A DNA stretch of 64,000 bases, from assembly GCF_012396315.1 (NCBI RefSeq), contig NZ_JAAXPF010000002.1, positions 1 to 64,000 on the forward strand. The letters are read 5' to 3'. Position 1 is the stretch's first letter; each line of letters opens with the position of its first letter. A model generated the notes under the pieces. That model saw only the letters and a list, made by a program, of their open reading frames with translations. It ran no database searches and was not told the origin of the DNA. Source of the stretch: Corynebacterium mucifaciens. GTDB lineage: Bacteria; Actinomycetota; Actinomycetes; Mycobacteriales; Mycobacteriaceae. Shown one piece after another: positions 25,612 through 35,411 of the stretch. A program made the position numbers and the translations under genes.

Positions 25612-25986
25612 GTGTCTATTGCTATTAATCCTGTGCAGAACCGTTACCAAGCCGGTCACAGCGGTGTGTCCGTGGTGCCGCCGGCCGAGGTCTGGGACGT
25701 GGATTCCGGCGCAAGCCGTCGTGTCGGAACTCCTAGTGTTCGAACGCTTAACAGCTTGAATCGAATACATGAACGCACGCCCAGATCTGGCTCCGGGGCA
25801 GAGGGCGGCAGGGGAGAAGTATTCGAATCTCGGCACGAGACGCGGGATACGGTGATCCTCGGTGTGTCTATGACCGCGGCCTTGCTCATCGGCTCTGCGT
25901 TCGGCGGTGTGTTCTCCGGTGGGGAAAGTTCTGCCGCAGCGCCAAGCGGTGAGGTGGCGCGGACAGCTGCTGTAGCCGCACGGTAG
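25612..25986 (+). CDS. divS: DivS-like SOS cell-division suppressor
   Basis: 124 residues. An N-terminal polar region is followed by one hydrophobic segment (about residues 83-102, TVILGVSMTAALLIGSAFGG) and an Ala-rich tail. Position divergent from lexA, small size and the single membrane segment match C. glutamicum DivS, which blocks septation during the SOS response. GTG 25612 is preferred because GAAGGGAG ends seven bases upstream; ATG 25606 is only one base from it. A second pair of LexA-like boxes lies within the coding region. Confidence 0.72.
   Translation: MSIAINPVQNRYQAGHSGVSVVPPAEVWDVDSGASRRVGTPSVRTLNSLNRIHERTPRSGSGAEGGRGEVFESRHETRDTVILGVSMTAALLIGSAFGGVFSGGESSAAAPSGEVARTAAVAAR
25740..25776. 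promoter_or_regulatory. LexA-like box pair inside divS
   Basis: TCGAACGCTTAACAGC (25740-25755) and TCGAATACATGAACGC (25761-25776) repeat the arrangement of the upstream pair: a TCGAAC half-site followed 21 bases later (18 upstream) by a TCGAAnn-CATGAACGC-type box. The downstream flank GAACGCACG is the same in both. It may be an internal operator or a trace of duplication. Confidence 0.45.
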
Positions 25987-26042
25987 CAGGGGCGTAGACT
26001 CACTGCCACGCCAAATTGCTACTACCCCGGGGGTGAGAAAAC

Positions 26043-26501
26043 GTGTTTTGTCCCTTTTGCCACAACGAGCAGTCTCGTGTCACTGACTCGCGGCTTGTCG
26101 AGGCAGGCTCGGCTATTCGGAGGCGTCGAGAGTGCACGGAGTGCGGGGGGCGATTCACTACCGTTGAAAAGGCCGTGCTGACCGTGGTGAAACGAAACGG
26201 CGTGAGTGAGCCGTTTGACCGCGACAAGCTTATTGTCGGCGTGCGGCGCGCGTGCCAGGGGCGGGATGTGAGCGACGACGCGTTGAAACGCCTCGCCCAA
26301 GAGGTGGAGGAAACCGTCCGCGCCCAGGGGAGCTCTCAGGTCCCGGCCCATGAAATCGGGCTCGCGGTGCTCGAGCCACTTCGGGCGCTCGACGAGGTTG
26401 CTTATCTGCGGTTCGCCTCGGTGTACAAGTCGTTTGAAAGTGCGGACGATTTCGAGTCCGAAATCCGGTTGATGCGCCGCCGCGACCGGGAAGACTTCTA
26501 G
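26043..26501 (+). CDS. nrdR: NrdR, ribonucleotide reductase repressor
   Basis: 152 residues. A four-cysteine zinc ribbon uses Cys3, Cys6, Cys31 and Cys34 (CPFCHNEQ and [10 protein letters not shown]). The ATP-cone domain follows ([19 protein letters not shown]). It senses dATP/ATP and represses nrd operons. GTG 26043 follows GGGGGTGAG by about five bases. Near lexA, it places nucleotide supply control next to SOS control, an order conserved in actinobacteria. No nrd gene is in this window. Confidence 0.96.
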   Translation: MFCPFCHNEQSRVTDSRLVEAGSAIRRRRECTECGGRFTTVEKAVLTVVKRNGVSEPFDRDKLIVGVRRACQGRDVSDDALKRLAQEVEETVRAQGSSQVPAHEIGLAVLEPLRALDEVAYLRFASVYKSFESADDFESEIRLMRRRDREDF

Positions 26502-26528
26502 CGCGGCTAACATCGGCGGCGGTGAGCG

Positions 26529-29500
26529 CTAGCGTAGTGCGTCGATTTTCTTCTCGATGCGGCGTTGACTTACCGGTCTCGGAGTGCCCAGCCGCTGCGC
26601 GAACAGACTCACACGCAGCTCCTCGATCATCCACAAGATGTCCTTGTACGCCTTGGTTTTGGTACGCCCCGCAGGCAGTGACTTCATGCGCTGCGCCAGG
26701 TAGCGCTTTACCGAGTCGACTACAGACTGCCTGTCTGCGTCCCTATCGGGGTCCAGCCGCATGTCATCCAAGCGGATGCGCATCGCGTCGATGTAGCGCG
26801 GCAGGTGCTGCAGGTGCCCAATGCCGTGCACGGTCACAGCGTTTTTGGGCAGGAAAAACTGCAATTGCGCCTTCATGTCGTCGATAGCCGGCCCCTCCCA
26901 TTGGTCGAGTTCGCTCGCAATGTTGGCGTATTCCGCGAGCGCGGGGGCCAACGTGACCACGGCGCGGCGCACGCCACCTGCGACCTGCGGGCGGATGGTG
27001 TCGGCGAGCGCTTCGAAGTCTTCGGGCGAACGGACGGGGCCGCCGTTGGCGAGCAGGAGATCCCTGATCACCGCCACCCGTGCATCGTCGACAAGCCCGG
27101 CGGCTCCGCCGTGCGGGTAGCGATCCACCGCGACTTTTTGCCGCAGCGGCAGTCCTTTGGTCATCTGCGAAGCGTTGACGGTGATGTCCCGCAGCAACAG
27201 CGTCAACGTCGCCGTAACCATCGAGGCGTCGGCAGCCGCCTTCGTCGGGTGCACCGTTACCCGCACACCGTCCTTGGTGGCTTCCAGGGCGGGGTAGGCG
27301 TCCACGTCATTGCCGTCAATCGTGGTCGTGACGGTTTTGGGAACCGTACCCAGCGAGTCAGCCGTCCACTTTGCCACGGCATCGGATTCAGAAGCGTGGC
27401 TTGCCTTCGACACGGACGACCTGATCTGACCCGCTTGGCGGCGCTTCAGCGCGTCGAGGTTGGTGTCGTGGTCGACGACCTTGCCGCGACGGTCGATCGC
27501 GGCGAACGTCACCTTGAGGTGGGCGGGTAACGCTGCCGGGTTGAAATCGGAGCCGTTGATGCCGCGGCCGCCAAGGCCGCGCAGCGCTTCCGCCAGGGTG
27601 TCTGCAAACGGCGTCGCGCGAAGTTCCTGTTCGGTTGCCCCGTCCTGCGCCTGGCGGATGGCCTCCAATGCCCGGTCCGCGAAGTCGGGAGCGGGCACCA
27701 CGGTCTTGCGCAGCGCCTTCGGGAGCGTACGGATGTACTCAGCCGCAAGTTCAGATCGCAGTCCCGGCACAAGCCAGTCAAACCCTTCCGCGCGCAGGTT
27801 GGCCAGCAGCGGCACCGGCACATCCACGGTCACGCCGTCGAACGGGTCTCCGGGTTCAAATTTGTACCGCAGCGCGTAGTCGATCGTGCCCTGGCGCCAC
27901 GTCTGCGGGAACGCGTTCGCGGACGAGTCAACACCGTCGTCGTCCAGCAGCGAGTCCGGGTCGAAGTCGAGATAATGCTTGTCCTCTGCCCGCTTTTTCT
28001 TCCACCAAGAATCGAAGTGGCGTGCGGTAGTGACATCCGCGGGGAGGCGCGAATCGTAAAAGTCGAAGAGGGTGTCTTCGTCGACAACCAGACCCCTACG
28101 CCGCACTTTCTCTTCGACTTGCGCGGCCTCAGCGAGGAGCGCATCGTTGTGTTCGATGAACTTGTGGTGCCGGTTCCAGTCGCCCTCGAGCAGGGCGTGG
28201 CGGATGAACATGTTGCGCGCCCCCTCAGCGTCCACTCGGTGGTAGGGGACGAGGCGGTCACGCACGATAGTGACGCCGTACAGCATGGATTTCTGGTGGA
28301 CCATGGCAGCGGAGCGTTTACGCGACCACACCGGCTCAGAATAACTATGCTTTACCAAGTCGCCAGCGGCAGCCTCGACCCACGCAGGCTCGATTCTGGC
28401 CACGTCCCGAGCCCACAGCCGGGAGGTCTCCACCAGCTCCGCGGCCATGATGAACTCGGGCGGTTTCTTGCTTAGCGACGACCCAGGGAACACCATGAAT
28501 CTAGTTCCACGGGCACCCTGGAATTCTTTCGAATTCCCGTCGCGTGCGCCGATGTTGGACAGTAAGCCGGTGAGCAGGGATTTGTGGATCGCGTCCGCGT
28601 CGCGTTCCCCCGCGACGTTTTCTGCACGAGACCAACCAAGCTGGCGTTCGACGTCGCGTAATTGGCGCACGAGGTCGAACCACTCGCGGATGCGCATGTA
28701 GTGCAGGAACTCGCGCTTCATCCGCTTGCGGAAGGCGTTGCCGGACAGCTCGTCGCGCGAATCACCGATGTAGTCCCACAGCTTCAGCGACGACAAGAAG
28801 TCCGACGTCGAGTCTTTGAACCGTGCGTGGGCTTGATCCGCCTGGGCCTGGTAGTCCAGTGGGCGCTCGCGCACATCCTGGATGGTCATGCTCGCCACGA
28901 TGACAGTGACGTCGTCGAGCACGCCAAGACGGTTGGCCTCGACTAGCATCCGCGCCATTTTCGGGTCCACGGGAATCCGGGCGATGTCGCGGCCCACCTC
29001 GGTGAGCCCCGGTGCGCCGTCGCGTGCTGTGCCGGTGATGGCGCCAAGTTCGTGCAGCAGCGCGAGACCGTCGCGCACCGCCTTCTGGTCCGGAGGCTGG
29101 ATAAAGGGGAATTGAGAGATGTCGCCAAGACGCAGGGAGATCATCTGCAGCACCACCGAAGCAAGGTTGGTGCGCAGAATCTCCGGGTCTGTGAATTCGG
29201 GGCGGGCCTCGAAGTTCTCTTCGGAGTACAGGCGGATTGCTATGCCGTCTGCAGTTCGTCCAGAACGACCCGAACGCTGGTTGGCTGAGGCCTGGGAAAT
29301 TTCCTCGATGGGCAGCCGCTGCACCTTCGTCCGTGTGGAGTAGCGCGAGATGCGCGCGAGCCCCGTGTCCACCACGTAGTGGATTCCGGGCACGGTGAGC
29401 GACGTCTCCGCAATGTTGGTGGACAAGACGATCCGCCTGCCGGAGTGCGGGGCGAACACCCGGTGCTGCTCTGCGTTGGAGAGGCGGCCGAAAAGCGGCA

Positions 29501-30473
29501 CGACCTCGACACCGCGCCAATGCTCCTTCTCAATGGCTTCCATGCAGTCGCGAATGTCGCGCTCCGAGGAGAAGAAACACAAGATGTCGCCGTCGCCTTC
29601 GCGCATGAGCTCTTTGCACGCGTCGATGACACCCTCGATCATGTCGGTGTCGACTTCCTTGACCGACCCGTCCTTCGCCTGCACTTGCTCAACCAAGGGC
29701 CGGTAGCGGATCTCCACCGGGTAGGTACGTCCCGAAACTTCGATGACGGGCGCTGGGTTGCCCTCCGCGTCCGCGAAGTGACGGGCGAACGCCTCCGGGT
29801 CGATGGTCGCGGAAGTGACGATGACTTTCAGGTCCGGCCGCTTCGGCAGCAGGCGCTTGAGGTAGCCAAGCAGAAAATCGATGTTGAGGGAGCGCTCGTG
29901 CGCCTCGTCGATGATGATCGTGTCGTAGGCGTTGAGGAACCTGTCGCGCTGCATTTCGGCGAGGAGGATGCCGTCCGTCATTAACTTCACCGCAGTGGAG
30001 TCGGACACGCGGTCGTCGAAACGGATGGCGTAGCCCACGGATTGGCCGATGTCCTGGCCCAGCTCCTCGGCGATGCGCTCCGCCACGGTGCGTGCCGCCA
30101 GCCTGCGCGGCTGGGTGTGGCCAATTAGCCCGCGAAGGCCGCGGCCCATCTCCAGCAGCATCTTCGGGATCTGCGTGGTCTTACCCGAACCGGTCTCACC
30201 TGCGATGACCACGACTTGGTTGTCGCGCACCAGCTCCATGATGTCCTCGCGCCGCGCGGACACCGGCAAGTTTTCCGGGTACGTGATGTCGGGGATGCGG
30301 GCGGCTCGCGCATCAACAACCGCCCGCGCCTTTTCCACGTCCGCGGCAATCGCTTCTAGCGCTTCGGGGGAGCGAGCGTTTTTCAAGCGGCGGCGGAATC
30401 GCCGGACGTCTGCGATTGGGACGCTGTCGAGTGCCTCGTACAGCGCCGACTTCTGTATTGCGTGCTCATTCAT
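26529..30473 (-). CDS. hrpA: HrpA, ATP-dependent DEAH-box RNA helicase
   Basis: 1314 residues, close to E. coli HrpA in length. Walker A GETGSGKT is at 92-99, the DEAH box is in IIIDEAHERS near residue 189, and SATID and the helicase C motifs (NIAETSLTVPG, QRSGRSGR) follow. A large C-terminal HrpA-specific region includes DUF3418. HrpA rescues stalled ribosomes or unwinds RNA. It converges on nrdR with 27 bases between stops. oxyR lies downstream of its start on the same strand, 15 bases upstream of hrpA. Confidence 0.96.
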   Translation of the reverse strand: MNEHAIQKSALYEALDSVPIADVRRFRRRLKNARSPEALEAIAADVEKARAVVDARAARIPDITYPENLPVSARREDIMELVRDNQVVVIAGETGSGKTTQIPKMLLEMGRGLRGLIGHTQPRRLAARTVAERIAEELGQDIGQSVGYAIRFDDRVSDSTAVKLMTDGILLAEMQRDRFLNAYDTIIIDEAHERSLNIDFLLGYLKRLLPKRPDLKVIVTSATIDPEAFARHFADAEGNPAPVIEVSGRTYPVEIRYRPLVEQVQAKDGSVKEVDTDMIEGVIDACKELMREGDGDILCFFSSERDIRDCMEAIEKEHWRGVEVVPLFGRLSNAEQHRVFAPHSGRRIVLSTNIAETSLTVPGIHYVVDTGLARISRYSTRTKVQRLPIEEISQASANQRSGRSGRTADGIAIRLYSEENFEARPEFTDPEILRTNLASVVLQMISLRLGDISQFPFIQPPDQKAVRDGLALLHELGAITGTARDGAPGLTEVGRDIARIPVDPKMARMLVEANRLGVLDDVTVIVASMTIQDVRERPLDYQAQADQAHARFKDSTSDFLSSLKLWDYIGDSRDELSGNAFRKRMKREFLHYMRIREWFDLVRQLRDVERQLGWSRAENVAGERDADAIHKSLLTGLLSNIGARDGNSKEFQGARGTRFMVFPGSSLSKKPPEFIMAAELVETSRLWARDVARIEPAWVEAAAGDLVKHSYSEPVWSRKRSAAMVHQKSMLYGVTIVRDRLVPYHRVDAEGARNMFIRHALLEGDWNRHHKFIEHNDALLAEAAQVEEKVRRRGLVVDEDTLFDFYDSRLPADVTTARHFDSWWKKKRAEDKHYLDFDPDSLLDDDGVDSSANAFPQTWRQGTIDYALRYKFEPGDPFDGVTVDVPVPLLANLRAEGFDWLVPGLRSELAAEYIRTLPKALRKTVVPAPDFADRALEAIRQAQDGATEQELRATPFADTLAEALRGLGGRGINGSDFNPAALPAHLKVTFAAIDRRGKVVDHDTNLDALKRRQAGQIRSSVSKASHASESDAVAKWTADSLGTVPKTVTTTIDGNDVDAYPALEATKDGVRVTVHPTKAAADASMVTATLTLLLRDITVNASQMTKGLPLRQKVAVDRYPHGGAAGLVDDARVAVIRDLLLANGGPVRSPEDFEALADTIRPQVAGGVRRAVVTLAPALAEYANIASELDQWEGPAIDDMKAQLQFFLPKNAVTVHGIGHLQHLPRYIDAMRIRLDDMRLDPDRDADRQSVVDSVKRYLAQRMKSLPAGRTKTKAYKDILWMIEELRVSLFAQRLGTPRPVSQRRIEKKIDALR

Positions 30474-30488
30474 AACCAGAGCGTGAGT

Positions 30489-31445
30489 CTAGCGCGGCAG
30501 CAGCGCCACGCTAGCTTCCGTGGCTTTCTCGAAGGCGCGCGTAATAAGCTCTCCCAGGCGCGCAAACTCCTGCTGGCGCCGTGAAGACGACCGCATGACA
30601 AGCCCGACGGTGCGCTTCGCCTCCACGCCGTCGGCGAACGCAGAGACGGCGATGCCGGGTCGTGTGCACTCAGTAGCAACGGCCGACATTGGCACCAGCG
30701 TCGAGCCCAGACCCGCGACAACCAGTTGCACCACCGTGGTCAGCGAGGCGGCGCGCGTCGCCGATTGTGCGCCGGGGCTACGGTCAACATCCGCCAGCTG
30801 GCACAGCTCCACAATTTGGTCGCGAAGGCAGTGCCCGTCGTCGAGAAGGAGGAGCTCGAGGTCGCGCAGCGCATCCAGCGTCAGGTCGCCCCGCCCCGCC
30901 AATGGGTTATCAGGGTTGGTCACGACGGCGAACGCTTCGTCGTAAAGCGGGATCTCCGTCACCCCGGTCGCCCCGGTGGGGGTGGCCAGGACGGCGACGT
31001 CGATGTGGCCGTCGCGGAGCCGCTGCAGCAAGTTTTCCGTCTGGTTCTCCACGATGCGGGGTTCGAGCTCCGGGAATTCCTCCGCGATGAGCGTGAGCAG
31101 CGTGGGCAGAATATATGGGGCGACGGTGGGGATGATGCCGATGTTGAGCGGGCCGGCGAGCTCGCCTCCCGCGCCGCGCGAATGCGCAACGAATGCGTCG
31201 GCTGCTTCCAAGGTTGCCTTGGCGAATGGCAGAAGCTGTTCGCCTATCGGCGTGACGATGACGCGCCGGGTCGAACGCTCGATGAGCTGGATGCCCAGGC
31301 CGCTTTCCAAGGCGGCCAAGGCCTGGGAGAGCGACGGCTGGGAGATGCCGAGTTTGTTCGCCGCGGAGACGAAGTGTTTCTGCTCGGCGACGGTGACAAA
31401 CGTCCGGAGTTGCGCGATCGTCGGTTTATACTCTTTATTGCCCAT
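30489..31445 (-). CDS. oxyR: OxyR, LysR-type peroxide sensor
   Basis: 318 residues. The N-terminal LysR helix-turn-helix is in FVSAANKLGISQPSLSQALA (25-44). The redox cysteine pair is DDGHCLRDQ (Cys206) and VELCQL (Cys215), as in OxyR. It controls peroxide defence and is divergent from ahpC-ahpD with 116 bases between starts. In actinobacteria it may repress in the reduced state. A stretch AT-rich around 31446-31480 is the likely binding region. Confidence 0.94.
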   Translation of the reverse strand: MGNKEYKPTIAQLRTFVTVAEQKHFVSAANKLGISQPSLSQALAALESGLGIQLIERSTRRVIVTPIGEQLLPFAKATLEAADAFVAHSRGAGGELAGPLNIGIIPTVAPYILPTLLTLIAEEFPELEPRIVENQTENLLQRLRDGHIDVAVLATPTGATGVTEIPLYDEAFAVVTNPDNPLAGRGDLTLDALRDLELLLLDDGHCLRDQIVELCQLADVDRSPGAQSATRAASLTTVVQLVVAGLGSTLVPMSAVATECTRPGIAVSAFADGVEAKRTVGLVMRSSSRRQQEFARLGELITRAFEKATEASVALLPR

Positions 31446-31481
31446 GCCTATAAAGTTACACGATGTTCATAAGTTTTTGTG

Positions 31482-31510
31482 TTGAAAGCGAGCTGCGTCT
31501 GTGTCATACT
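31482..31510 (+). promoter_or_regulatory. ahpCD promoter
   Basis: TTGAAA (31482-31487) and CATACT (31505-31510) are spaced by 17 bases, a good vegetative promoter. The AT-rich stretch just upstream (31446-31481) borders the oxyR start and is the probable OxyR site. The predicted leader to ahpC is about 45 bases and ends in a strong GGAGGA ribosome site. Confidence 0.72.
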
Positions 31511-31561
31511 GGATCGCGTCCACAGACAAACCCCTGAACCAGTTTCTTTGGAGGAACTCAC

Positions 31562-32158
31562 ATGCCGATCATGACCGTTGGAGAGCGTTTCCCGGAATTC
31601 GACCTTGTCGCACTGAAGGGCGGCAACCTGAAGGAAGCGAACGCGGCTTCCCCGGACGATTACTTCGAGAACGTCTCCCTGGACAAGTACGAGGGTAAGT
31701 GGAAGATCGTGTTTTTCTACCCGAAGGACTTCACCTTCGTGTGCCCGACCGAGATCGCGGCGTTTGGCAAGCTCAACGAGGAGTTTGAGGACCGCGACAC
31801 CCAGGTGCTCGGTGGCTCCACCGACAACGAGTACTCCCACTTCAACTGGCGCGCGACACACGAGGACCTGCTGAACGTCCCGTTCCCGATGTTCGCCGAC
31901 GTCCGCCACGACCTCATCCGCGCGCTGGGCGTGGAGAACGCAGACGGCGTTGCTGACCGCGCCACCTTCATCATCGACCCGGACGGCGTGATCCAGTTCG
32001 TTTCCGTCACCCCGGATGCGGTCGGCCGCAACGTTGACGAGGTGCTGCGCGTCCTCGACGCACTGCAGTCCGAAGAGGTTTGCGCTTGCGACTGGCAGAA
32101 GAACGACCCGACCAAGAACATCGACAAAATGGCCGTGGTCCAGGATTCCCTGAAGTAA
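31562..32158 (+). CDS. ahpC: AhpC, alkyl hydroperoxide reductase peroxiredoxin
   Basis: 198 residues. The peroxidatic Cys61 is in DFTFVCPTEI and the resolving cysteines are near the C-terminus in EEVCACDW (Cys174, Cys176). It reduces organic peroxides and H2O2. The extra C-terminal cysteine is the pattern of AhpD-dependent mycobacterial AhpC rather than AhpF-dependent enzymes. GGAGGA is eight bases before ATG 31562. ahpD follows after 21 bases. Confidence 0.98.
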   Translation: MPIMTVGERFPEFDLVALKGGNLKEANAASPDDYFENVSLDKYEGKWKIVFFYPKDFTFVCPTEIAAFGKLNEEFEDRDTQVLGGSTDNEYSHFNWRATHEDLLNVPFPMFADVRHDLIRALGVENADGVADRATFIIDPDGVIQFVSVTPDAVGRNVDEVLRVLDALQSEEVCACDWQKNDPTKNIDKMAVVQDSLK

Positions 32159-32179
32159 CGGAAGTAGAAGGAGGACATT

Positions 32180-32704
32180 GTGTCCATTGAGAATCTGCGT
32201 GGGGCCCTGCCCGAGTACGCGAAAGACCAGAAGCTGAACCTTGGCTCCCTGACCCGCTCGACTGAGCTCAGCGAGCAGCAGCTCTGGGGCGCCCTTCTCG
32301 CATCCGCGGCTGCGACCCGCAACGCGAAGGTCATCGCCGAAATCGCGGAGGAAGCCAAGGATCACCTCTCCGACGAGGCTGTGGAGGCCGCCTACGGCGC
32401 TGCCACCGTCATGGCGATGAACAACGTCGCCTACCGCGCGAAGAACTGGCTCGGCGACGACTACGCCAACGTCAAGTTCGGCCTGCGTATGAACATCATC
32501 TCCAAGCCCGGAGTTGAAAAGGCTGACTTCGAGCTGTGGTCCCTGGCCGTGTCCACCATCAACGGCTGCGAGCACTGTGCCGTGGCGCACGCCAACACCG
32601 TCCGCGAGGAGGGCGTGACCAAGGAGCAGGTCTGGGAGGCCGTCAAGGTCGCTGGCGTTGTCCAGGCTGTGGCCCAGACCCTCACAATCGAGGACGCTCG
32701 CTAA
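32180..32704 (+). CDS. ahpD: AhpD, alkylhydroperoxidase and AhpC reductant adaptor
   Basis: 174 residues. The catalytic CxxC is [10 protein letters not shown] with Cys130, Cys133 and His137, the same numbering as M. tuberculosis AhpD. It passes electrons from lipoyl domains to AhpC. GTG 32180 follows AGAAGGAGG by six bases. The gene ends before a double-hairpin terminator. Confidence 0.97.
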   Translation: MSIENLRGALPEYAKDQKLNLGSLTRSTELSEQQLWGALLASAAATRNAKVIAEIAEEAKDHLSDEAVEAAYGAATVMAMNNVAYRAKNWLGDDYANVKFGLRMNIISKPGVEKADFELWSLAVSTINGCEHCAVAHANTVREEGVTKEQVWEAVKVAGVVQAVAQTLTIEDAR

Positions 32705-32726
32705 GCACTCAGCTTTGCGACGGCTA

Positions 32727-32769
32727 AAACCTCCGGTAGATCCCAATCTTGGGGTTCTGTCGGAGGTTT
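32727..32769. terminator. Bidirectional terminator between ahpD and ocd
   Basis: AAACCTCCG (32727-32735) pairs with CGGAGGTTT (32761-32769). The 25-base loop contains a second small hairpin (CCCA/TGGG). T-rich and A-rich ends flank the stem, so both the ahpCD and the putA-ocd transcripts could stop here. Confidence 0.82.
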
Positions 32770-32788
32770 CGTCGTGAAGCGAGAAGTT

Positions 32789-33817
32789 CTAGAGCGGGCT
32801 GAGCACGTTGGTGGTCAGCGAGAACAGGTCCTTCGGATCGTCTGGATCGGCAACCAGGTCGATGAACTCCTGGAACTCGGTGCCCGCCACGGAATCGCGC
32901 AGGTACCGCAGCGCGGAGAAGTCCTCGATGGCGAAGCCGACGGAGTCGAATAACGTGATCTCATCGTCGCTCGCGCGGCCTTTGTGCTTGCCGGCGATGA
33001 CCTTCCACAGCTCCACGACCTCGAAGTCGTCGTCCTTGTTCTGGATTTCGCCCTCGATGCGGGTCTGCGGCGGGAACTCCACAAACACGGTGGCATCATC
33101 GAGGATGCGCGCATCCAGCTCGGTCTTGCCAGGGCAGTCGCCGCCGACGCCGTTGAGGTGCACACCGGGGCGAACCAGCGAATAGTCAAGGATGGTGTTC
33201 TGCGCCTCATCCGCTGTGCAAGTGGTGATGATGTCCGCGCCCTCGACCGCGTCCTCCACGCTGGCGGCTAGGTAGACCTCGATGCCGAGCGGCTCGATGT
33301 TGCGGCGAAACTTTTCCATCGCATCCGGGTCGATATCGAAGATCCGCACGCGATCGATGCCGAGTGCAGCGCGAAAACCGAGCGCCTGGAACTCGGACTG
33401 CGAGCCTGCGCCGATCATCGCCATGATCTCAGAGTCCTTCCGTGCCAGGTACTTCGCGGCCATCGCAGAGGTGGCGGCCGTACGTAGCGCGGTCAGCAGC
33501 GTCATCTCCGCCTGGAAAGTGGGGTAGCCGTTGTCCACATCCGCTAGGACTCCGAATGCGGTGACGGTTTGATACCCGCGCGCAGGGTTGGAGGGGTGGC
33601 CGTTGACGTACTTGAACGCGTACTCGTTGGAGTCCGAGGTGGGCATTAGTTCGATCACGCCGATGGGGGTGTGGCTGGCCACACGCGGGATCTTGTCAAA
33701 GCTTTCCCAGCGTACGAAGTCCTCTTCGATGTAGCTCTGGATGCCGGCGATGAGTTTCTCTACGCCGTGGTGGTTGATCCAACGGCACATGTTCTGGACG
33801 TCTACGAGCTGAGGCAT
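32789..33817 (-). CDS. ocd: Ornithine cyclodeaminase
   Basis: 342 residues. It follows the Pseudomonas ornithine cyclodeaminase pattern closely: RVASHTPIGVIELMPTSD, YAFKYVNGHPSNPARGYQT, ALRTAATSAMAAKYLAR, the NAD-binding MIGAGSQSEFQALGF, and LNGVGGDCPGKTELD. It converts L-ornithine to L-proline and ammonia with an internal NAD cycle. AGGAAG precedes the ATG at 33817. It is the last gene of a putA-permease-ocd run, so its product feeds PutA. Confidence 0.95.
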   Translation of the reverse strand: MPQLVDVQNMCRWINHHGVEKLIAGIQSYIEEDFVRWESFDKIPRVASHTPIGVIELMPTSDSNEYAFKYVNGHPSNPARGYQTVTAFGVLADVDNGYPTFQAEMTLLTALRTAATSAMAAKYLARKDSEIMAMIGAGSQSEFQALGFRAALGIDRVRIFDIDPDAMEKFRRNIEPLGIEVYLAASVEDAVEGADIITTCTADEAQNTILDYSLVRPGVHLNGVGGDCPGKTELDARILDDATVFVEFPPQTRIEGEIQNKDDDFEVVELWKVIAGKHKGRASDDEITLFDSVGFAIEDFSALRYLRDSVAGTEFQEFIDLVADPDDPKDLFSLTTNVLSPL

Positions 33818-33860
33818 GCTCTTCCTTTCGGGGTATCGGTTGGTTTGGCGGTGCGCGTCG

Positions 33861-35375
33861 CTACGGGTTGCGCCGCGGCGGGTCGATGTCGGGGGCTTGT
33901 TCGCCGGTGATCTTCTCGTAGTTCACGTGGGAACGGGAGATGAATTCAACCCGGTCGCGCACCTTGAACCAGCCCCACGCAAGCGCCGGCCACATCAGAA
34001 GTGACACCAAAAGTGTCCACGTGCCGATGGGGTAATCGAAGGCCATGAGGATGACCACGAGCACCAAAAACAGCAGTGAGACAATGTCCGTGAACGGGGA
34101 GAATCGGGCCCGGTAATCAGGGCGGGTGTATTTACCTTGACGAGCCAGCTGCACAAAGCGCATGTGGGACAGCGAGATCGCGGCCCACGACGCCATGGTG
34201 CCCAGCGCGGCGATGTTGAGAACCACCTCGAACGCAGCTTCGGGCACAAAGAAGTTCAGCACCACGCCGAACAGCGCGACCCCGGTGGTAAGCAGGATGC
34301 CGCCGTACGGCACTCCGCCTTTGGTCACCTTGCCCGCCCACTGCGGAGCCGAGCCCGCCTTGGACAGCGAGTACATGATGCGGCCCGTGGAGTACAGTCC
34401 CGCGTTGAGCGAGGAGAGTGCCGCTGTGATGACCACAAGCTGGGTGATGGCACCTGCGTACGGCACCCCAATCGAGTCGAAGAAGGTCACGAACGGAGAC
34501 TCGTCGCCCGAGTACTGGGTGTAGGGCAAGAGCATGCACAAAAGCAGCACGGAGCCGAAGTAGAACACCAGCAGGCGGAAGACAACCGCGTTGATGGCAC
34601 GCGGGATGTCCTTCTTCGGGTTCTTCGCCTCGCCTGAGGTGGTGCCGAGCAGCTCGATACCCGCGTAGGCGAACACGACGCCCTGGATCACAATCAGCGC
34701 GGGCAGCACGCCGTTGGGGAACCAGCCGCCGTTGTCCGTGATCAGCGTCAACCCGGTCAGGTCACCGCTCGGGTTGCCGAAGATCACCATAAAGATGCCT
34801 ACAGCGAGGAAGGTGAGCAGGAAAAGCACCTTGATCAGCGAGAACCAGAATTCCATCTCGCCGAAGAACTTCACCGAAACCAGGTTCATGGCGGTCACTA
34901 GCGCGATGATGACTAGAGCGTAGATCCATTGCGGCACGCCGTTGATCCAGCCGTAGTACTGGCCGAACCAGCGGATGTAGATCGCCAGCGCGGTTGCGTC
35001 CGCCACCGCGGTGGCGGCCCAGTTGAACCAGTAGAGTCAGCCGGAGACGTATGCGGCCTTCTCGCCGTAGAATTCGCGGGTATATGACACGAACGACCCG
35101 GATGTCGGACGGTGCGCGATCAACTCACCCAAGCTGCGCAGGATGAGGTAGCCGATGAACCCGCACAGCAAGTACATCAGCGCCAGCGACGGACCGGCCG
35201 CCTGCAGGCGCGAGCCCGCGCCGAGGAACAAACCGGTGCCGATCGCCGAGCCGATGGCGATCATGTTGATCTGCCGGGTGGACAGGCCTTTCTGCAGACC
35301 CGCGTCTTCATCGGGGACGACGCCGGCCTTCGGGCGGGCCGACGCGTCCGATTGTGGTGGAGGTGCGGTTGTCAT
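33861..35375 (-). pseudogene. Amino acid permease (AnsP-like, APC superfamily) interrupted by an in-frame stop
   Basis: Seen: one continuous reading frame of about 504 codons contains a single TGA at 35037-35039 (codon 113). Upstream it reads GEKAAYVSG and downstream LYWFNWAATAVADATALAIY without any shift. Related permeases, such as E. coli AnsP, have Trp at this place (YVAGW), so TGG has become TGA by one G-to-A change. The rest is intact: the consensus [21 protein letters not shown] and about 12 membrane segments. A GTG at 35006 could restart translation but would lose the first two helices. Substrate may be asparagine, ornithine or proline; context favours ornithine/proline. Confidence 0.85.
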
Positions 35376-35411
35376 CCGTGGGCTCCCTTTGTGTCTGGTT
35401 GGACAGGGGGA

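Noticed and set aside
33861..35006. Treating the permease remnant after the stop as a separate intact gene
   Set aside because: The GTG at 35006 has no ribosome site and lies inside a membrane helix; the frame upstream continues the same protein.
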